Part shown: piece by piece, positions 53,282-62,291 of the stretch | Position numbering within the stretch: the stretch's first letter is position 1 | Layout: every line of letters begins with the position of its first letter | Source of the DNA: an uncultured Collinsella sp. | GTDB lineage: Bacteria; Actinomycetota; Coriobacteriia; Coriobacteriales; Coriobacteriaceae | Reading direction: 5' to 3' | DNA: 64,000 nt | Assembly: GCA_902470765.1 (NCBI GenBank) | Contig: CABRHW010000004.1 | Span: 1 to 64,000 of the forward strand | Notes under the pieces: model-generated | What the model saw: only the letters and a program-made list of their open reading frames with translations | Databases searched by the model: none | What the model was told of the DNA's origin: nothing | Position numbers and translations under genes: made by a program

Positions 53282-54763
53282 TTAGCGATGGAAGAAACCG
53301 CGGCGCTCAAACTTGGGCTCGCAGCACACGTTGATACCCAGTTTGCGCAGTACCGTCTCGTCCGTCGGCGAGATAATCACGCTAAAGAAGGCATCGCAAC
53401 CGCGCAGCTGCTCCAGGCCCGAAAGGACGCGAGCGGCCGTCTCACTCGTGGCCGAGGTGATCGACAGCGCCATAAGCGTCTCGTCGGTGTGGAGGCGCGG
53501 GTTTTTGCTGCCCAGGAAATGCGTCTTGAGCTTGCTGATGGGCTCGATCGCTTCATCGCTAATGACCTCGAGCTCAAGGTCGACGCCCGAGACATGCTTG
53601 AGGGCGTTCATGATGAGCGAGCTCGCAGCGCCCAGGCGCGTGGAAGTCTTGCCGGTCACCACGGAGCCATCGGGCATAACCATGGCACCCACGGGACCAC
53701 CCGTCAGCTGCTCCCTGGTGAGGGCCGCCGAGCGCGCCGGTGAGTAGTTCTTATCGATGCCGGCTTTCTTCATAATGATCTTGAGACGGTCGACTTGCTC
53801 ATCGCCCACGCCGGTACGGCGCACATTTTCGACCGCGGTAAAGTAGCGGCGGACGATCTCCATCTTGGAAGCGTCGCGGCAGGCATCGTCATCGGTGATG
53901 GCAAAGCCGACCATATTGACGCCCATGTCCGTAGGACTCTGGTAGGGGCTCTTGCCCAGGATCTTTTCCATCAGAGCACGGACCACCGGGAAGGCCTCGA
54001 CGTCGCGGTTGTAGTTGACCGTGGTCTTGTTATAGGCCTCAAGGTGGAAGGAGTCGATGATATTGGCATCGTCGAGGTCCGCCGTGGCCGCCTCGTAGGC
54101 GATGTTGACCGGATGCGTGAGGGGAAGGTTCCAGACCGGGAAGGTCTCGAACTTGGCATAGCCGGCGGCCGTGCCATGCTTGTGCTCGTGATAGAGCTGA
54201 GACAGGCAGGTGGCAAGCTTGCCCGAGCCAGGACCGGGGGCAGTGACCACGACGAGCGGTCGGGTGGTCTCGACAAACTCATTCTTGCCGTAGCCATCGT
54301 CGGACACGATCAGATCGACATCGTGCGGATACCCCTCGATGGGATAGTGCAGCTTGGCGGGAATACCGAGCGCGTTCAGGCGGTTGCGGAACACATCGGC
54401 AGCAGGCTGGCCGGCGTACTGGGTGATGACCACAGCCGCGACAGCAAAGCCGTTGCCGCGGAACAGGTCAACCAGGCGCAGCACATCCTCGTCATAGGTA
54501 ATGCCGAGGTCACCACGAGCCTTGTTTTTCTCGATGTGGTTTGCGTTGATCGCGATGATAACCTCGACATCGTCGGCGATGCTCTTGAGCATGCGGAACT
54601 TGCTGTCCGGTTCAAAACCCGGCAGCACGCGGCTCGCATGATAGTCATCGAACAGCTTACCGCCAAACTCCAAATAGAGCTTGCCACCAAACTGCGAGAT
54701 GCGCTCCTTAATGTGAGCAGCCTGCAGCTCGATATACTTCGCGTTGTCGAAACCCTGGCGCAT
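53282..54763 (-). CDS. DUF1846 domain-containing protein
   Basis: The 493-residue protein belongs to the DUF1846 family, common in Firmicutes and gut actinobacteria and without a firmly known reaction. Typical segments are MRQGFDNAKYIELQAAHIKERI at the start, KLYLEFGGKLFDDYHASRVLPGF, a P-loop-like APGPGSGKLATCLSQLYHE and VNYNRDVEAFPVVRAL. ATG 54763 has GGGAG 6 nt upstream and begins at the family start; the 54787 ATG lacks a site. It has its own promoter and terminator. Confidence 0.93.
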   Translation of the reverse strand: MRQGFDNAKYIELQAAHIKERISQFGGKLYLEFGGKLFDDYHASRVLPGFEPDSKFRMLKSIADDVEVIIAINANHIEKNKARGDLGITYDEDVLRLVDLFRGNGFAVAAVVITQYAGQPAADVFRNRLNALGIPAKLHYPIEGYPHDVDLIVSDDGYGKNEFVETTRPLVVVTAPGPGSGKLATCLSQLYHEHKHGTAAGYAKFETFPVWNLPLTHPVNIAYEAATADLDDANIIDSFHLEAYNKTTVNYNRDVEAFPVVRALMEKILGKSPYQSPTDMGVNMVGFAITDDDACRDASKMEIVRRYFTAVENVRRTGVGDEQVDRLKIIMKKAGIDKNYSPARSAALTREQLTGGPVGAMVMPDGSVVTGKTSTRLGAASSLIMNALKHVSGVDLELEVISDEAIEPISKLKTHFLGSKNPRLHTDETLMALSITSATSETAARVLSGLEQLRGCDAFFSVIISPTDETVLRKLGINVCCEPKFERRGFFHR

Positions 54764-54802
54764 ATATGGCTCCCGTCCCGTTTCCATTTAATGTTCTAGG
54801 CG

Positions 54803-54808
54803 ATTATA
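54803..54808 (-). promoter_or_regulatory. Probable -10 box of the DUF1846 gene
   Basis: TATAAT on the minus strand lies 40 nt before the chosen ATG. The -35 is not clear. Confidence 0.5.
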
Positions 54809-54962
54809 ACGGAGCCCGCCCTCCCCGATACCCAGACCATCAACAGGCACCAACCAAACATCCGTCAAACCTCTTGTCGGACATATTTGGTGCAAACTAA
54901 CCTGACCCCATTGCACCGCCCCATAACACCAACAATGGCAGCGCCGCAGGTGGAGCAAAAGT
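54809..54962. other. Spacer upstream of the DUF1846 gene
   Basis: No gene seen. It has one imperfect hairpin (CCAAA-CATCCG with CGGACA-TTTGG, about 54855-54892). Confidence 0.45.
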
Positions 54963-55107
54963 CAGCGAAAGCCCGCCAGAGCGAGCAAGGTGACGTGAAA
55001 GAGGAGGGCATAGGCCTTTTGGCCATGCCCGACGATTGAACGTCAGATTGCCGCTCTGGCGGGCTTGCAGCGTCGAGTGGTTCCGGCGTTTGGTAAAACG
55101 CCGGAAC
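54963..55107. repeat. Structured dispersed repeat, copy B
   Basis: Outer arms 54971-54983 and 55052-55064 pair perfectly (CCGCCAGAGCG core). An inner TGACGT (54991-54996) pairs with ACGTCA (55040-55045), and a central hairpin GGGCAT-GGCC-TTTT-GGCC-ATGCCC lies at 55006-55030. AGGAGGG (55002-55008) and CCGACGA-TGA (55029-55039) match copy A, as does GCAGCGTC at the end. A separate 12-bp hairpin with loop GGTA follows directly (55080-55107). Confidence 0.75.
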
Positions 55108-55113
55108 ACAAGA

Positions 55114-55146
55114 GCGCCCCCTCCCGCGCACGGAACGGAAGGGGGC
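55114..55146 (-). terminator. Probable arcD terminator
   Basis: On the minus strand AGCCCCCTTCC / GGGAGGGGGC-type arms are followed by GCTCTTGTG. The T-tract is weak. Confidence 0.55.
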
Positions 55147-55248
55147 TAAAGGTAGGAGTCTACCGGTGGGTTTACCCCGCCGGACAGACGATGACCAGGT
55201 GATCCTCTACAGGATCGTCAAGGTTTCCGTGGGGTACCCGTTGGGTAC

Positions 55249-56727
55249 TTAGATCAACACGCAGGCGACGGTCAGGATGATGGCGCAGACGACGGAGAGC
55301 GCGACGATGAGCTTAAGGGCAAACTTGAGCCAGGTCGTCCACTCGATCTTGGCCAGGGCGAGACCGCCCATGATGGCGCCGGAGGTCGGGGTGAATAGGT
55401 TCACGACACCGATGGCGGCGGAGAAGATCATGACCATGACCTCAGGCGAGAAGCCGAGCTTAACAGCCAGCGGTCCCATGATGGGCATGGAGACGGTGGC
55501 CATACCGGAGGTCGAGGGGATCAGGAAGGACAGGCCGAAGTAGACCAGGAAGCTCATGGGAGCGAAGATCACGCCGGACAGGCCAGCCAGGGCATTGGCG
55601 GCAGCGTCGAGGACGAAGACATCGAGGCCGGTGTTAGCCATGAGGACGGAGATACCACGGGCGAGGGCGATGACGAGAACAACGGACATCATGTCGGCAG
55701 CGCCGGTGATGAAGGTGTTAACGATCTGCTTCTCGGACAGGCCACCGATGATACCGATCAGGACGGCCATGAGGAAGAACCAGGTGGAAGCCTCGTCGAA
55801 GTACCACTGGCCAATGGGCAGGCCGGTGATCAGGGCAGACCAGCCCTGGACGACGGCGTTACCGTCGGCGTCGTAGACAGCGCCAGCGTCGAAGAAGTTG
55901 GCGACGCCCTCGTTGAGGTCGGCCAGCGGAATGAAGCCGACGATCATGACGACGAAGGTGAAGGCGAAGGCGATCAGAACACCCTTCTGACGACCGGTGA
56001 GCTTGACCTCCTTGTGGACCTCGGAAGCAGCCTTGCCGTGAGCCTCTTCGGCGTCCTTGAGCTCCTGCATCGACAGGATGGTGGAACCCTTGTCAGCCTT
56101 GACCTTCTTGGCATAGTTCATCACGAAGAAGATGGACATAGCGGTAGTGACAATCCACAGGACGGCACCGAGGCCGATGATGATGGACTGGTTGACCTCA
56201 ATGCCAACGCCGGTCAGAGCGTCGACGGCAGCGCCGACGGCGAACGGGTTAACCGTGGAGCCCAGGCAGCCGCAGCCAGCGCCGAGCAGGACGGTAGCGG
56301 CACCGACCATGGGGTCGAAGCCAGCGGCCATCATGGTAGCGGCGAGCAGGGCGTAGAAGGGAACGGTCTCCTCGCACATACCATAGGTGGTACCACCGAG
56401 GGAGAAGATGAGCATCAGCACGGGAATGAGCATAATCTCGTTGCCCTTAAGCTTCTGCACCAGAACGGCGATGCCGTTGTCCAGGGCGCCGGTCTCGGTC
56501 ATCATACCGAGGAAGCCGCCCAGGATCATAACGAAGAGGCAGACGGGCAGAGCGTCAGCGAAGCCCTTAATCGGGGCGGTGCAGAAATCGCTCAGACGGG
56601 CGGCAGTAACCGCGCCGCCGGACGTGCCGGAGACGATAACGGTAATCACTGCGACAATTGCCAGCAGAGCAAGAAGAATGGTGAACGATGAAGGCATACC
56701 GCGCTTTTTCTTAGCGGTCTCAGTCAT
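55249..56727 (-). CDS. arcD: YfcC/ArcD-type basic amino acid antiporter
   Basis: This is a probable arginine-ornithine exchanger of the deiminase pathway. The 492-residue membrane protein has about 12 helices and the YfcC-family stretches MILGGFLGMMTETGALDNGI, LGGTTYGMCEETVPFYALL and FLIPSTSGMATVSMP. Its place after arcA and arcB supports arginine import with ornithine export; YfcC-type transporters of other specificity look similar. ATG 56727 is preferred since AAGGGGGG lies 9 nt before it. Confidence 0.85.
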   Translation of the reverse strand: MTETAKKKRGMPSSFTILLALLAIVAVITVIVSGTSGGAVTAARLSDFCTAPIKGFADALPVCLFVMILGGFLGMMTETGALDNGIAVLVQKLKGNEIMLIPVLMLIFSLGGTTYGMCEETVPFYALLAATMMAAGFDPMVGAATVLLGAGCGCLGSTVNPFAVGAAVDALTGVGIEVNQSIIIGLGAVLWIVTTAMSIFFVMNYAKKVKADKGSTILSMQELKDAEEAHGKAASEVHKEVKLTGRQKGVLIAFAFTFVVMIVGFIPLADLNEGVANFFDAGAVYDADGNAVVQGWSALITGLPIGQWYFDEASTWFFLMAVLIGIIGGLSEKQIVNTFITGAADMMSVVLVIALARGISVLMANTGLDVFVLDAAANALAGLSGVIFAPMSFLVYFGLSFLIPSTSGMATVSMPIMGPLAVKLGFSPEVMVMIFSAAIGVVNLFTPTSGAIMGGLALAKIEWTTWLKFALKLIVALSVVCAIILTVACVLI

Positions 56728-56825
56728 AGTTCTCATCCCCCCTTCATAAATCATTTACTGATCTCGCCAGAAGCGGCTCTTCCGTGCCGTGCCTGCCGCT
56801 TGATGCGAGATTATTACCAGATAAA

Positions 56826-56861
56826 ACCGCTCGGGGTGTGCAGCAATACACCCCGAGCGAG
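56826..56861 (-). terminator. arcB terminator or intercistronic hairpin
   Basis: On the minus strand CGCTCGGGGTGT / ACACCCCGAGCG is followed by GTTTTAT. It lies between arcB and arcD and would lower arcD expression. Confidence 0.75.
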
Positions 56862-56874
56862 ATGCTAGATGCTC

Positions 56875-57870
56875 TTACTTGAGCGTGGCGTACATGACAG
56901 CCTTGATGGTGTGCATGCGGTTCTCGGCCTCGTCGAAGACCTTGGAAGCGGGGCTCTCGAAGACCTCGTCGGTGACCTCCTGCTCGGTGATGCCGAACTG
57001 CTCGCACTTCTCGGCGCCAATGGTGGTGTTGGTGTCGTGGAAGCTGGGCAGGCAGTGCAGGAAGATGGCACCCGGGTTGGCCATAGCCATGACCTCGGAG
57101 GTGACACGATACGGGGTGAGCTGAGCGATGCGCTCGGCCCAGACCTCGTCGGGCTCGCCCATGGAGACCCACACGTCGGTGTAGATAACGTCGGCACCGG
57201 TGACGCCGTCCTTGACGTCGGTGGTCAGCTTGATGGTGCAGCCGTTAGCCTCGGCGATGGGCTTGCAGGCCTCGATGACGTCGTCAGCGGGCATGCACTC
57301 CTCGGGGCCGCAGGCCACGAAGTTCATGCCGAGCTTGGAGCAGACGACCATGAGGGAGCGAGCGACATTGTTCTTGCAGTCGCCCATGAAGACGAGGGTC
57401 TTGCCCTTGATGTCGTAGTTGAAGTTCTCCTGGACGGTCAGGATGTCGGCGAGCATCTGGGTGGGGTGCCACTCGGTGGTCAGGCCGTTCCACACGGGCA
57501 CGCCGGACTTAGCAGCGAGCTCCTCGACGTCGTCCTGGGCAAAGCCACGGAACTCGATGCCGTCATACATGCGGCCGAGAACGCGGGCAGTGTCCTCGAT
57601 GGACTCCTTCTTGCCCATCTGCGACGAACCCGGATCGAGGTAGGTGACGCCCATGCCCAGATCCATGCCGCCGACCTCGAAGGCGCAGCGGGTACGAGTA
57701 GAGGTCTTCTGGAAGAGCAGAACGATGTTCTTGCCCTCGAGATAGCGGTGCGGAACGCCAGCGCGCTTCATATCCTTGAAGTTCTTGGAGAGCTTGAGCA
57801 GGTACTCGATCTCCTCGGTGGTGAGGTCGAGAAGCTTGAGGAAGCTACGGCCGGAAAGGTTAACACCCAT
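56875..57870 (-). CDS. arcB: Ornithine carbamoyltransferase (catabolic type)
   Basis: In the deiminase pathway it turns citrulline plus phosphate into ornithine and carbamoyl phosphate. The 331-residue protein has the carbamoyl-phosphate site STRTRCAFE (57-65), WNGLTTEWHPTQMLAD and the ornithine-binding HCLPSFHD. It lies between arcA and arcD, so a catabolic role is likely, although it could also serve argG-argH for synthesis. No other OTCase is in the window. The ribosome-binding site is GAAAGGA. Confidence 0.94.
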   Translation of the reverse strand: MGVNLSGRSFLKLLDLTTEEIEYLLKLSKNFKDMKRAGVPHRYLEGKNIVLLFQKTSTRTRCAFEVGGMDLGMGVTYLDPGSSQMGKKESIEDTARVLGRMYDGIEFRGFAQDDVEELAAKSGVPVWNGLTTEWHPTQMLADILTVQENFNYDIKGKTLVFMGDCKNNVARSLMVVCSKLGMNFVACGPEECMPADDVIEACKPIAEANGCTIKLTTDVKDGVTGADVIYTDVWVSMGEPDEVWAERIAQLTPYRVTSEVMAMANPGAIFLHCLPSFHDTNTTIGAEKCEQFGITEQEVTDEVFESPASKVFDEAENRMHTIKAVMYATLK

Positions 57871-57915
57871 GGTTTGATTCCTTTCGAAGAAATGAATTAC
57901 GTAAGTATTAGTGGT

Positions 57916-57963
57916 GCCCGTTTAACGGGCGAAGCCGGTGCGGTTGTAGGGGGACCGCACCGG
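57916..57963 (-). terminator. Hairpins between arcA and arcB
   Basis: CCGGTGCGGT / ACCGCACCGG (57935-57963) and GCCCG-TTTAA-CGGGC (57916-57930) lie in the 106-nt gap without a T-tract. They fit mRNA stabilisers or partial terminators. Confidence 0.6.
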
Positions 57964-57976
57964 AAACGGAAAGACC

Positions 57977-59218
57977 TTAGAGGTCCTCGCGCCAGAAGGG
58001 CATGCTCATGCAGCGCGGGCCGCCGCGGCCGCGGGAGAGCTCGGCGGAGGGCACGACGAGAAGGTCCAGGCCCTCCTTGTACAGCACGTCGTTGGTGACG
58101 GTGTTGCGGGCGTAGACGCAGATCTTGCCGGGCTCGACGCACAGGGTGTTGGAGCCGTCGTTCCACTGCTCGCGGGAGGCCGCGATCGGGTCGCCGCCGC
58201 CGCAGGGGATCAGCTTGACCTGGTCGACGCCGGTGGCGTCCTCCAGGACGTGCTCGAGGGTGTCCTCGATCAGGCGGATGTTCACGTCGCCCGGGTTCTT
58301 GCCGGCGGTCAGCTCGTAGACGCGCAGGGTGCCCATGATGGCGGGGTGGATCGTGAACTTATCGACGTCGATCTGGGTGAAGACCGTGTCGAGGTGCATG
58401 AAGGCGCGCGAGACCGGGATGTCGAAGGCCAGGATGCGCTCGACCTTGGAGTCGGAGTTCCAGAAGATGTTCTGGGCCATGACGTCGATCGCGGCGGCCT
58501 GGGTGCGCTGGGAGATGCCGACGGCGAGGGTCTTCTCGTTGATGTTCAGCACGTCGCCGCCCTCGGTGTGGAACTGGCAGTCGCGGCGGAAGTACAGGGA
58601 GACGTCCTTGTAGTCGGGGTGGTACTTGAAGACGTACTTGCCGTACAGGGTCTCGCGGTTGCGGGTGACCGAGTACATGCGGTTGAGGTTGACGCCCTCG
58701 CCGACGACCGCGAACGGGTCGCGGGTGAAGTAGAGGTTGGGCATCGGGTCGATGATCAGGTCGGACTCGGACTCGGAGTTGACCAGGGAGTCGAGGGTCG
58801 TGGACGCCGTGAGGGGCATGTCGATCTCGGACTTGGTCATGCCGGCCATGGTCTTCTTGACGAACTCGAGGTTGTCCTCGATGGAGTCCAGCTTCTCGCG
58901 GACGATCTGCGGCATGTGCTGGCCGCGGATGCCGGCCTCGGCGATGTACTGGTCGGTGAACTCGGCGCGGGCGCCGGGGACCTGGTCGAACACCTCGGCG
59001 ACGAGGTTCTCGAGGTAGAGGACCTCCACGCCCTGGTCCCTCAGGATCTGGGCGAAGGTGTCGTGCTCCTGCTGCGCGACCTCCAGGAACGGGACGTCGT
59101 CGAACAGGAGTCGCTCGAGCTCGTCGGGCGGCAGGTTGAGGAGCTCGTCGCCGGGACGGTGCAGGCAGACCTTCCTGAGCTTGCCGATCTCGGAAGGCAC
59201 GTGCAGACCTTTCGTCAT
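57977..59218 (-). CDS. arcA: Arginine deiminase
   Basis: ArcA hydrolyses arginine to citrulline and ammonia, the first step of fermentative arginine breakdown. The 413-residue protein has FTRDPFAVVG (metal-free guanidino site Asp), FHTEGGDVLNINE (Glu, His region), HLDTVFTQID (His) and the catalytic cysteine in GGPRCMSMP near the end. Almost every codon ends in C or G, and AGG is used for Arg (LRKV, LRDQ), unlike neighbouring genes that use CGC and CGT; this suggests a different history. The ribosome-binding site is GGTAGGAGG. Confidence 0.97.
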   Translation of the reverse strand: MTKGLHVPSEIGKLRKVCLHRPGDELLNLPPDELERLLFDDVPFLEVAQQEHDTFAQILRDQGVEVLYLENLVAEVFDQVPGARAEFTDQYIAEAGIRGQHMPQIVREKLDSIEDNLEFVKKTMAGMTKSEIDMPLTASTTLDSLVNSESESDLIIDPMPNLYFTRDPFAVVGEGVNLNRMYSVTRNRETLYGKYVFKYHPDYKDVSLYFRRDCQFHTEGGDVLNINEKTLAVGISQRTQAAAIDVMAQNIFWNSDSKVERILAFDIPVSRAFMHLDTVFTQIDVDKFTIHPAIMGTLRVYELTAGKNPGDVNIRLIEDTLEHVLEDATGVDQVKLIPCGGGDPIAASREQWNDGSNTLCVEPGKICVYARNTVTNDVLYKEGLDLLVVPSAELSRGRGGPRCMSMPFWREDL

Positions 59219-59769
59219 GGCCTCCTACCTTTCTTTCGGGCCTTACTGGCCGAATGTATCAGCGCCCCTCCGTATGGGACGCTGCTTGCTGACAGCTCTA
59301 GTTATATCCAAAAACCACCTGCAATTCCACCTCGCCCCCGAACGGTCAGCAAAGTGCGATGAACGGTATATCTCATATGATTCCCCCATGATGCACTTCG
59401 GTTCTCTAAAGCAGGTTTTCAAAGGTAAATGTTCTTTTTTCTAAGGAATTAAGCTAGATTGCACAAATATTTTCATGTTTAGGAATTGCATAGCTAAAAC
59501 GGTTTTCTGCATATATATGTCGTTTGTTCATGATTCAATTTGGATTCGATTATATTCAGCTTGCAATCATTCTTATTCATACTTTCTCACCAGTTGAGTA
59601 TGGATATAGATTGTTTTCAAAACGAGTTGGGCAGTTAGTTGCATGCTTGACAGCGTAAGAAGTAGGTAAAGATACCGTTCGCACAATACGTCCGTGCCGC
59701 AAGTCGACTAAATTGAGACAATAGTGAATAGTGTTAGGCTACCGTCCCCTGCGGGGACTGAACGGACAG
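59219..59769. other. Divergent control region between arcA and ppk
   Basis: This 550-nt region has no supported gene and is the most AT-rich stretch of the window (about 59440-59620). It holds one TTGACA (59647-59652) pointing toward ppk with a poor -10, and TGCATATATATG (59508-59519), which partly resembles an ArgR-type box. Control of both arcA and ppk must lie here. Confidence 0.5.
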
Positions 59770-62178
59770 ATGCATATGCCGAGCAAAATCGAAAAGAAGC
59801 AAAAGGCCGCTAAGCTGCGCAAGCCGCCGCGCGACTTCTCGTACACGCAAAATCGAGAGCTCAGCTGGCTGCGCTTTGACAACCGCGTGCTCGACGAGGC
59901 TTTTGATGAGTCCGTGCCGCTGTTCGAGCGCCTTAAGTTCGTCTCGATCTTCGAGTCAAACCTCGATGAGTTCCTTATGGTGCGCGTGGGTGGCCTGTCC
60001 GACCTTGCCGAGCTCAAAAAGCAGCCTGTCGACAACAAGAGCAATATGACCGCCTCCGAACAGGTCGACGCTGTCATGGCGGAGCTGCCCGGGCTCCTTA
60101 CCCGTTGGGAGTCCATCTTTAAGAGCATCGAGGGCAAGCTCGACACCCTGGGCGTTCACCGCGCCCGCATCGATTCGCTTACGCCCGAGGAGCGCACCTT
60201 TGTAACCCGCTACTTCCAGGCCTACGTGTCGCCGGTCATCTCACCGCTGGTGATCGACCCGCGCCACCCCTTCCCCAACCTGCGCAACGGCGCACTTTAC
60301 CTGGCGTGCGGCCTGGACGGCGTCACCGACGAGGAAAGTCTGCTGGGCCTGATCGAGATTCCCGCCTCGATGAACCGCGTGGTCGAGATCCCCTCGCCCA
60401 CCGGCACCTACTCCTACATTCTGCTCGAGGACGTCATCCTCGCCTGCCTGGACAGCTGCTTTGGCTCCTATAAGCCGCTGGATCGCGCGCTCATCCGCGT
60501 CACCCGCAATGCCGATATCGACCCGGACGGCGAGGGCGTCGAGGAGGAAGAGGATTACCGCCAGCACATGAAGCGCATTCTCAAGAAGCGCCTGCGCCTG
60601 CAGCCGGTAGTGCTCGCCGTCTCGGGCTCACTCGAGAAGCAGACGCTCAAGACTATCCGCAAGGCGCTCGAGCTCTCGCGTCGCTCGGTCTTTACCTGCG
60701 ATATCCCGCTCAACCTGGGCTATGTCTTTGGCATTGAGGGAAAGATTCCCGAGCACCTGCACAACGAGCTGCTCTTTACGCCGTTTAAACCGCAGCCCAG
60801 CCCCACCATCGATATGACCCGCTCCATCCGCGAGCAGGTACTTCAGCACGACAAGCTGCTCTTTTATCCCTATGAGGCCATGAACCCCTTCCTGGATCTG
60901 GTACACGAGGCCGCCTACGACCCCGAGTGCATCTCACTGCGCATCACGCTCTACCGCGTGGCCAAGCAGAGCCGCCTGTGCGAGTCGCTGATCGATGCCG
61001 CCGAGAACGGCAAAGAGGTCACGGTGCTCATGGAGCTCCGCGCCCGCTTCGACGAGCAGAACAACATCGAGTGGGCCGAGCGTCTGGAAGAGGCAGGCTG
61101 CACCGTCATCTACGGCTCCGAAGGCTTTAAGTGCCACTCCAAGATCTGCCAGCTCACCTATCGCGAGGGCATGGCGCTTACACGCCTGACGCTGTTGGGC
61201 ACCGGCAACTTTAACGAGAAGACGGCCAAGCTCTACAGCGACTTTATGCTCATGACCGCCCATCCCGGCATCGGCGAGGACGCCAACTTGTTCTTCCGCA
61301 ACCTGTCGCTGGGCAACCTGCGCGGCGATTACCGCTTCCTGGGCGTGGCGCCGGTCGGCCTGAAGCCACTCATTATGCGCGGCCTGGATCGCGAGATCCA
61401 GCGTGCCCTCGCTGGCGAGCCCGCCCGTGTGTTCTTTAAGCTCAACTCGCTCACCGACCGCGAGGTCATCGACAAGATCGCCGAGGCATCGTGCGCAGGA
61501 GTCCGCGTAGACATGATCATCCGCGGCATCTCGTGCCTCAAGCCGGGCGTTCCGGGCAAGACCGAGAACGTGCATGTCCGCTCCATCGTCGGACGCTTTT
61601 TGGAGCACGCGCGCGTCTATGCTTTCGGCGTGGACTCGGACATGATTTACCTGAGCTCGGCAGACATGATGACGCGCAACACCGAGCACCGCGTGGAGAT
61701 TGCCTTCCCCGTGCTCGACCCCACCTGCCGCGCTCTGGTGCACGAGTACATGGGCATGCAGCTGCGCGACAACGTGAAGGCCCGCAGCCTCACGAGCGAC
61801 GGCACCTGGGTCCCCGTGGAGCGTGCAGAGGGTGAGAAACCCTTCAACTCACAGGAAGCCCTGCTGGAGCGCGCCTATCGCAACGCCGAGGCCGCGCCCG
61901 AGCCCGTCATTGAGGCGGAACCTGCCTCCGAGGCCGAGCCGCAGCCAGTAGCACCCAAGGTCCAAGAGGTCCAGGCGACCGTCATTGAGCCCGAGCCTGC
62001 ACCTGCACCTCAGCCCGATCCGCAGGTCACCAAGCCCGCACCCGAGACGAGCGCCCGTCGCGATAAGCCCGCTGGCAAGACCAAGGCCATCGAGCGCCAT
62101 CGCCCCGGCCGCGTGCGCATGGGCCTGGGTCTGATCGGCCTGGGTCTTAAGACGCTCATTACCGGCAAGACGAAATAG
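59770..62178 (+). CDS. ppk1: Polyphosphate kinase 1
   Basis: PPK1 builds polyphosphate from ATP. The protein of about 800 residues has the N-terminal domain (RELSWLRFDNRVLDEAFD), the head domain, and two catalytic C-terminal domains with ARFDEQNNIEWAERLEEAG and KCHSKICQLTYR, whose His is the phosphorylated residue. GTGNFNEKTAKLYSDF is also typical. The last 90 or so residues are extra: a Pro/Glu/Ala-rich linker, then a basic and Gly/Leu-rich end (RVRMGLGLIGLGLKTLITG). The start is unclear (GTG 59731, ATG 59770 or ATG 59776); no strong ribosome-binding site is seen. Confidence 0.95.
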   Translation: MHMPSKIEKKQKAAKLRKPPRDFSYTQNRELSWLRFDNRVLDEAFDESVPLFERLKFVSIFESNLDEFLMVRVGGLSDLAELKKQPVDNKSNMTASEQVDAVMAELPGLLTRWESIFKSIEGKLDTLGVHRARIDSLTPEERTFVTRYFQAYVSPVISPLVIDPRHPFPNLRNGALYLACGLDGVTDEESLLGLIEIPASMNRVVEIPSPTGTYSYILLEDVILACLDSCFGSYKPLDRALIRVTRNADIDPDGEGVEEEEDYRQHMKRILKKRLRLQPVVLAVSGSLEKQTLKTIRKALELSRRSVFTCDIPLNLGYVFGIEGKIPEHLHNELLFTPFKPQPSPTIDMTRSIREQVLQHDKLLFYPYEAMNPFLDLVHEAAYDPECISLRITLYRVAKQSRLCESLIDAAENGKEVTVLMELRARFDEQNNIEWAERLEEAGCTVIYGSEGFKCHSKICQLTYREGMALTRLTLLGTGNFNEKTAKLYSDFMLMTAHPGIGEDANLFFRNLSLGNLRGDYRFLGVAPVGLKPLIMRGLDREIQRALAGEPARVFFKLNSLTDREVIDKIAEASCAGVRVDMIIRGISCLKPGVPGKTENVHVRSIVGRFLEHARVYAFGVDSDMIYLSSADMMTRNTEHRVEIAFPVLDPTCRALVHEYMGMQLRDNVKARSLTSDGTWVPVERAEGEKPFNSQEALLERAYRNAEAAPEPVIEAEPASEAEPQPVAPKVQEVQATVIEPEPAPAPQPDPQVTKPAPETSARRDKPAGKTKAIERHRPGRVRMGLGLIGLGLKTLITGKTK

Positions 62179-62203
62179 TCGTTTGTAGAAGCAGTTTGTA
62201 GAA

Positions 62204-62246
62204 GCGCCCCGCATTTGAGGAAAGCCTCGGATACGGGGCGCTTTTC
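62204..62246 (+). terminator. ppk1 terminator
   Basis: GCGCCCCG / CGGGGCGC arms with an inner AGG...CCT stem are followed by TTTTCCC. A GTTTGTAGAAGC 12-mer is repeated just before it (62181-62192, 62194-62205). Confidence 0.8.
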
Positions 62247-62291
62247 CCTGCTACCATGGTGCGAACAACAACGCGAATGACAGGCAGGAAT

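Noticed and set aside
59500..59525. ArgR operator ahead of arcA
   Set aside because: TGCATATATATG only partly fits the ARG-box pattern and no second half-site at proper spacing is seen; mentioned only as a weak resemblance.
62181..62205. Direct repeat GTTTGTAGAAGC
   Set aside because: Two short copies only, most simply a local slippage duplication before the ppk1 terminator.
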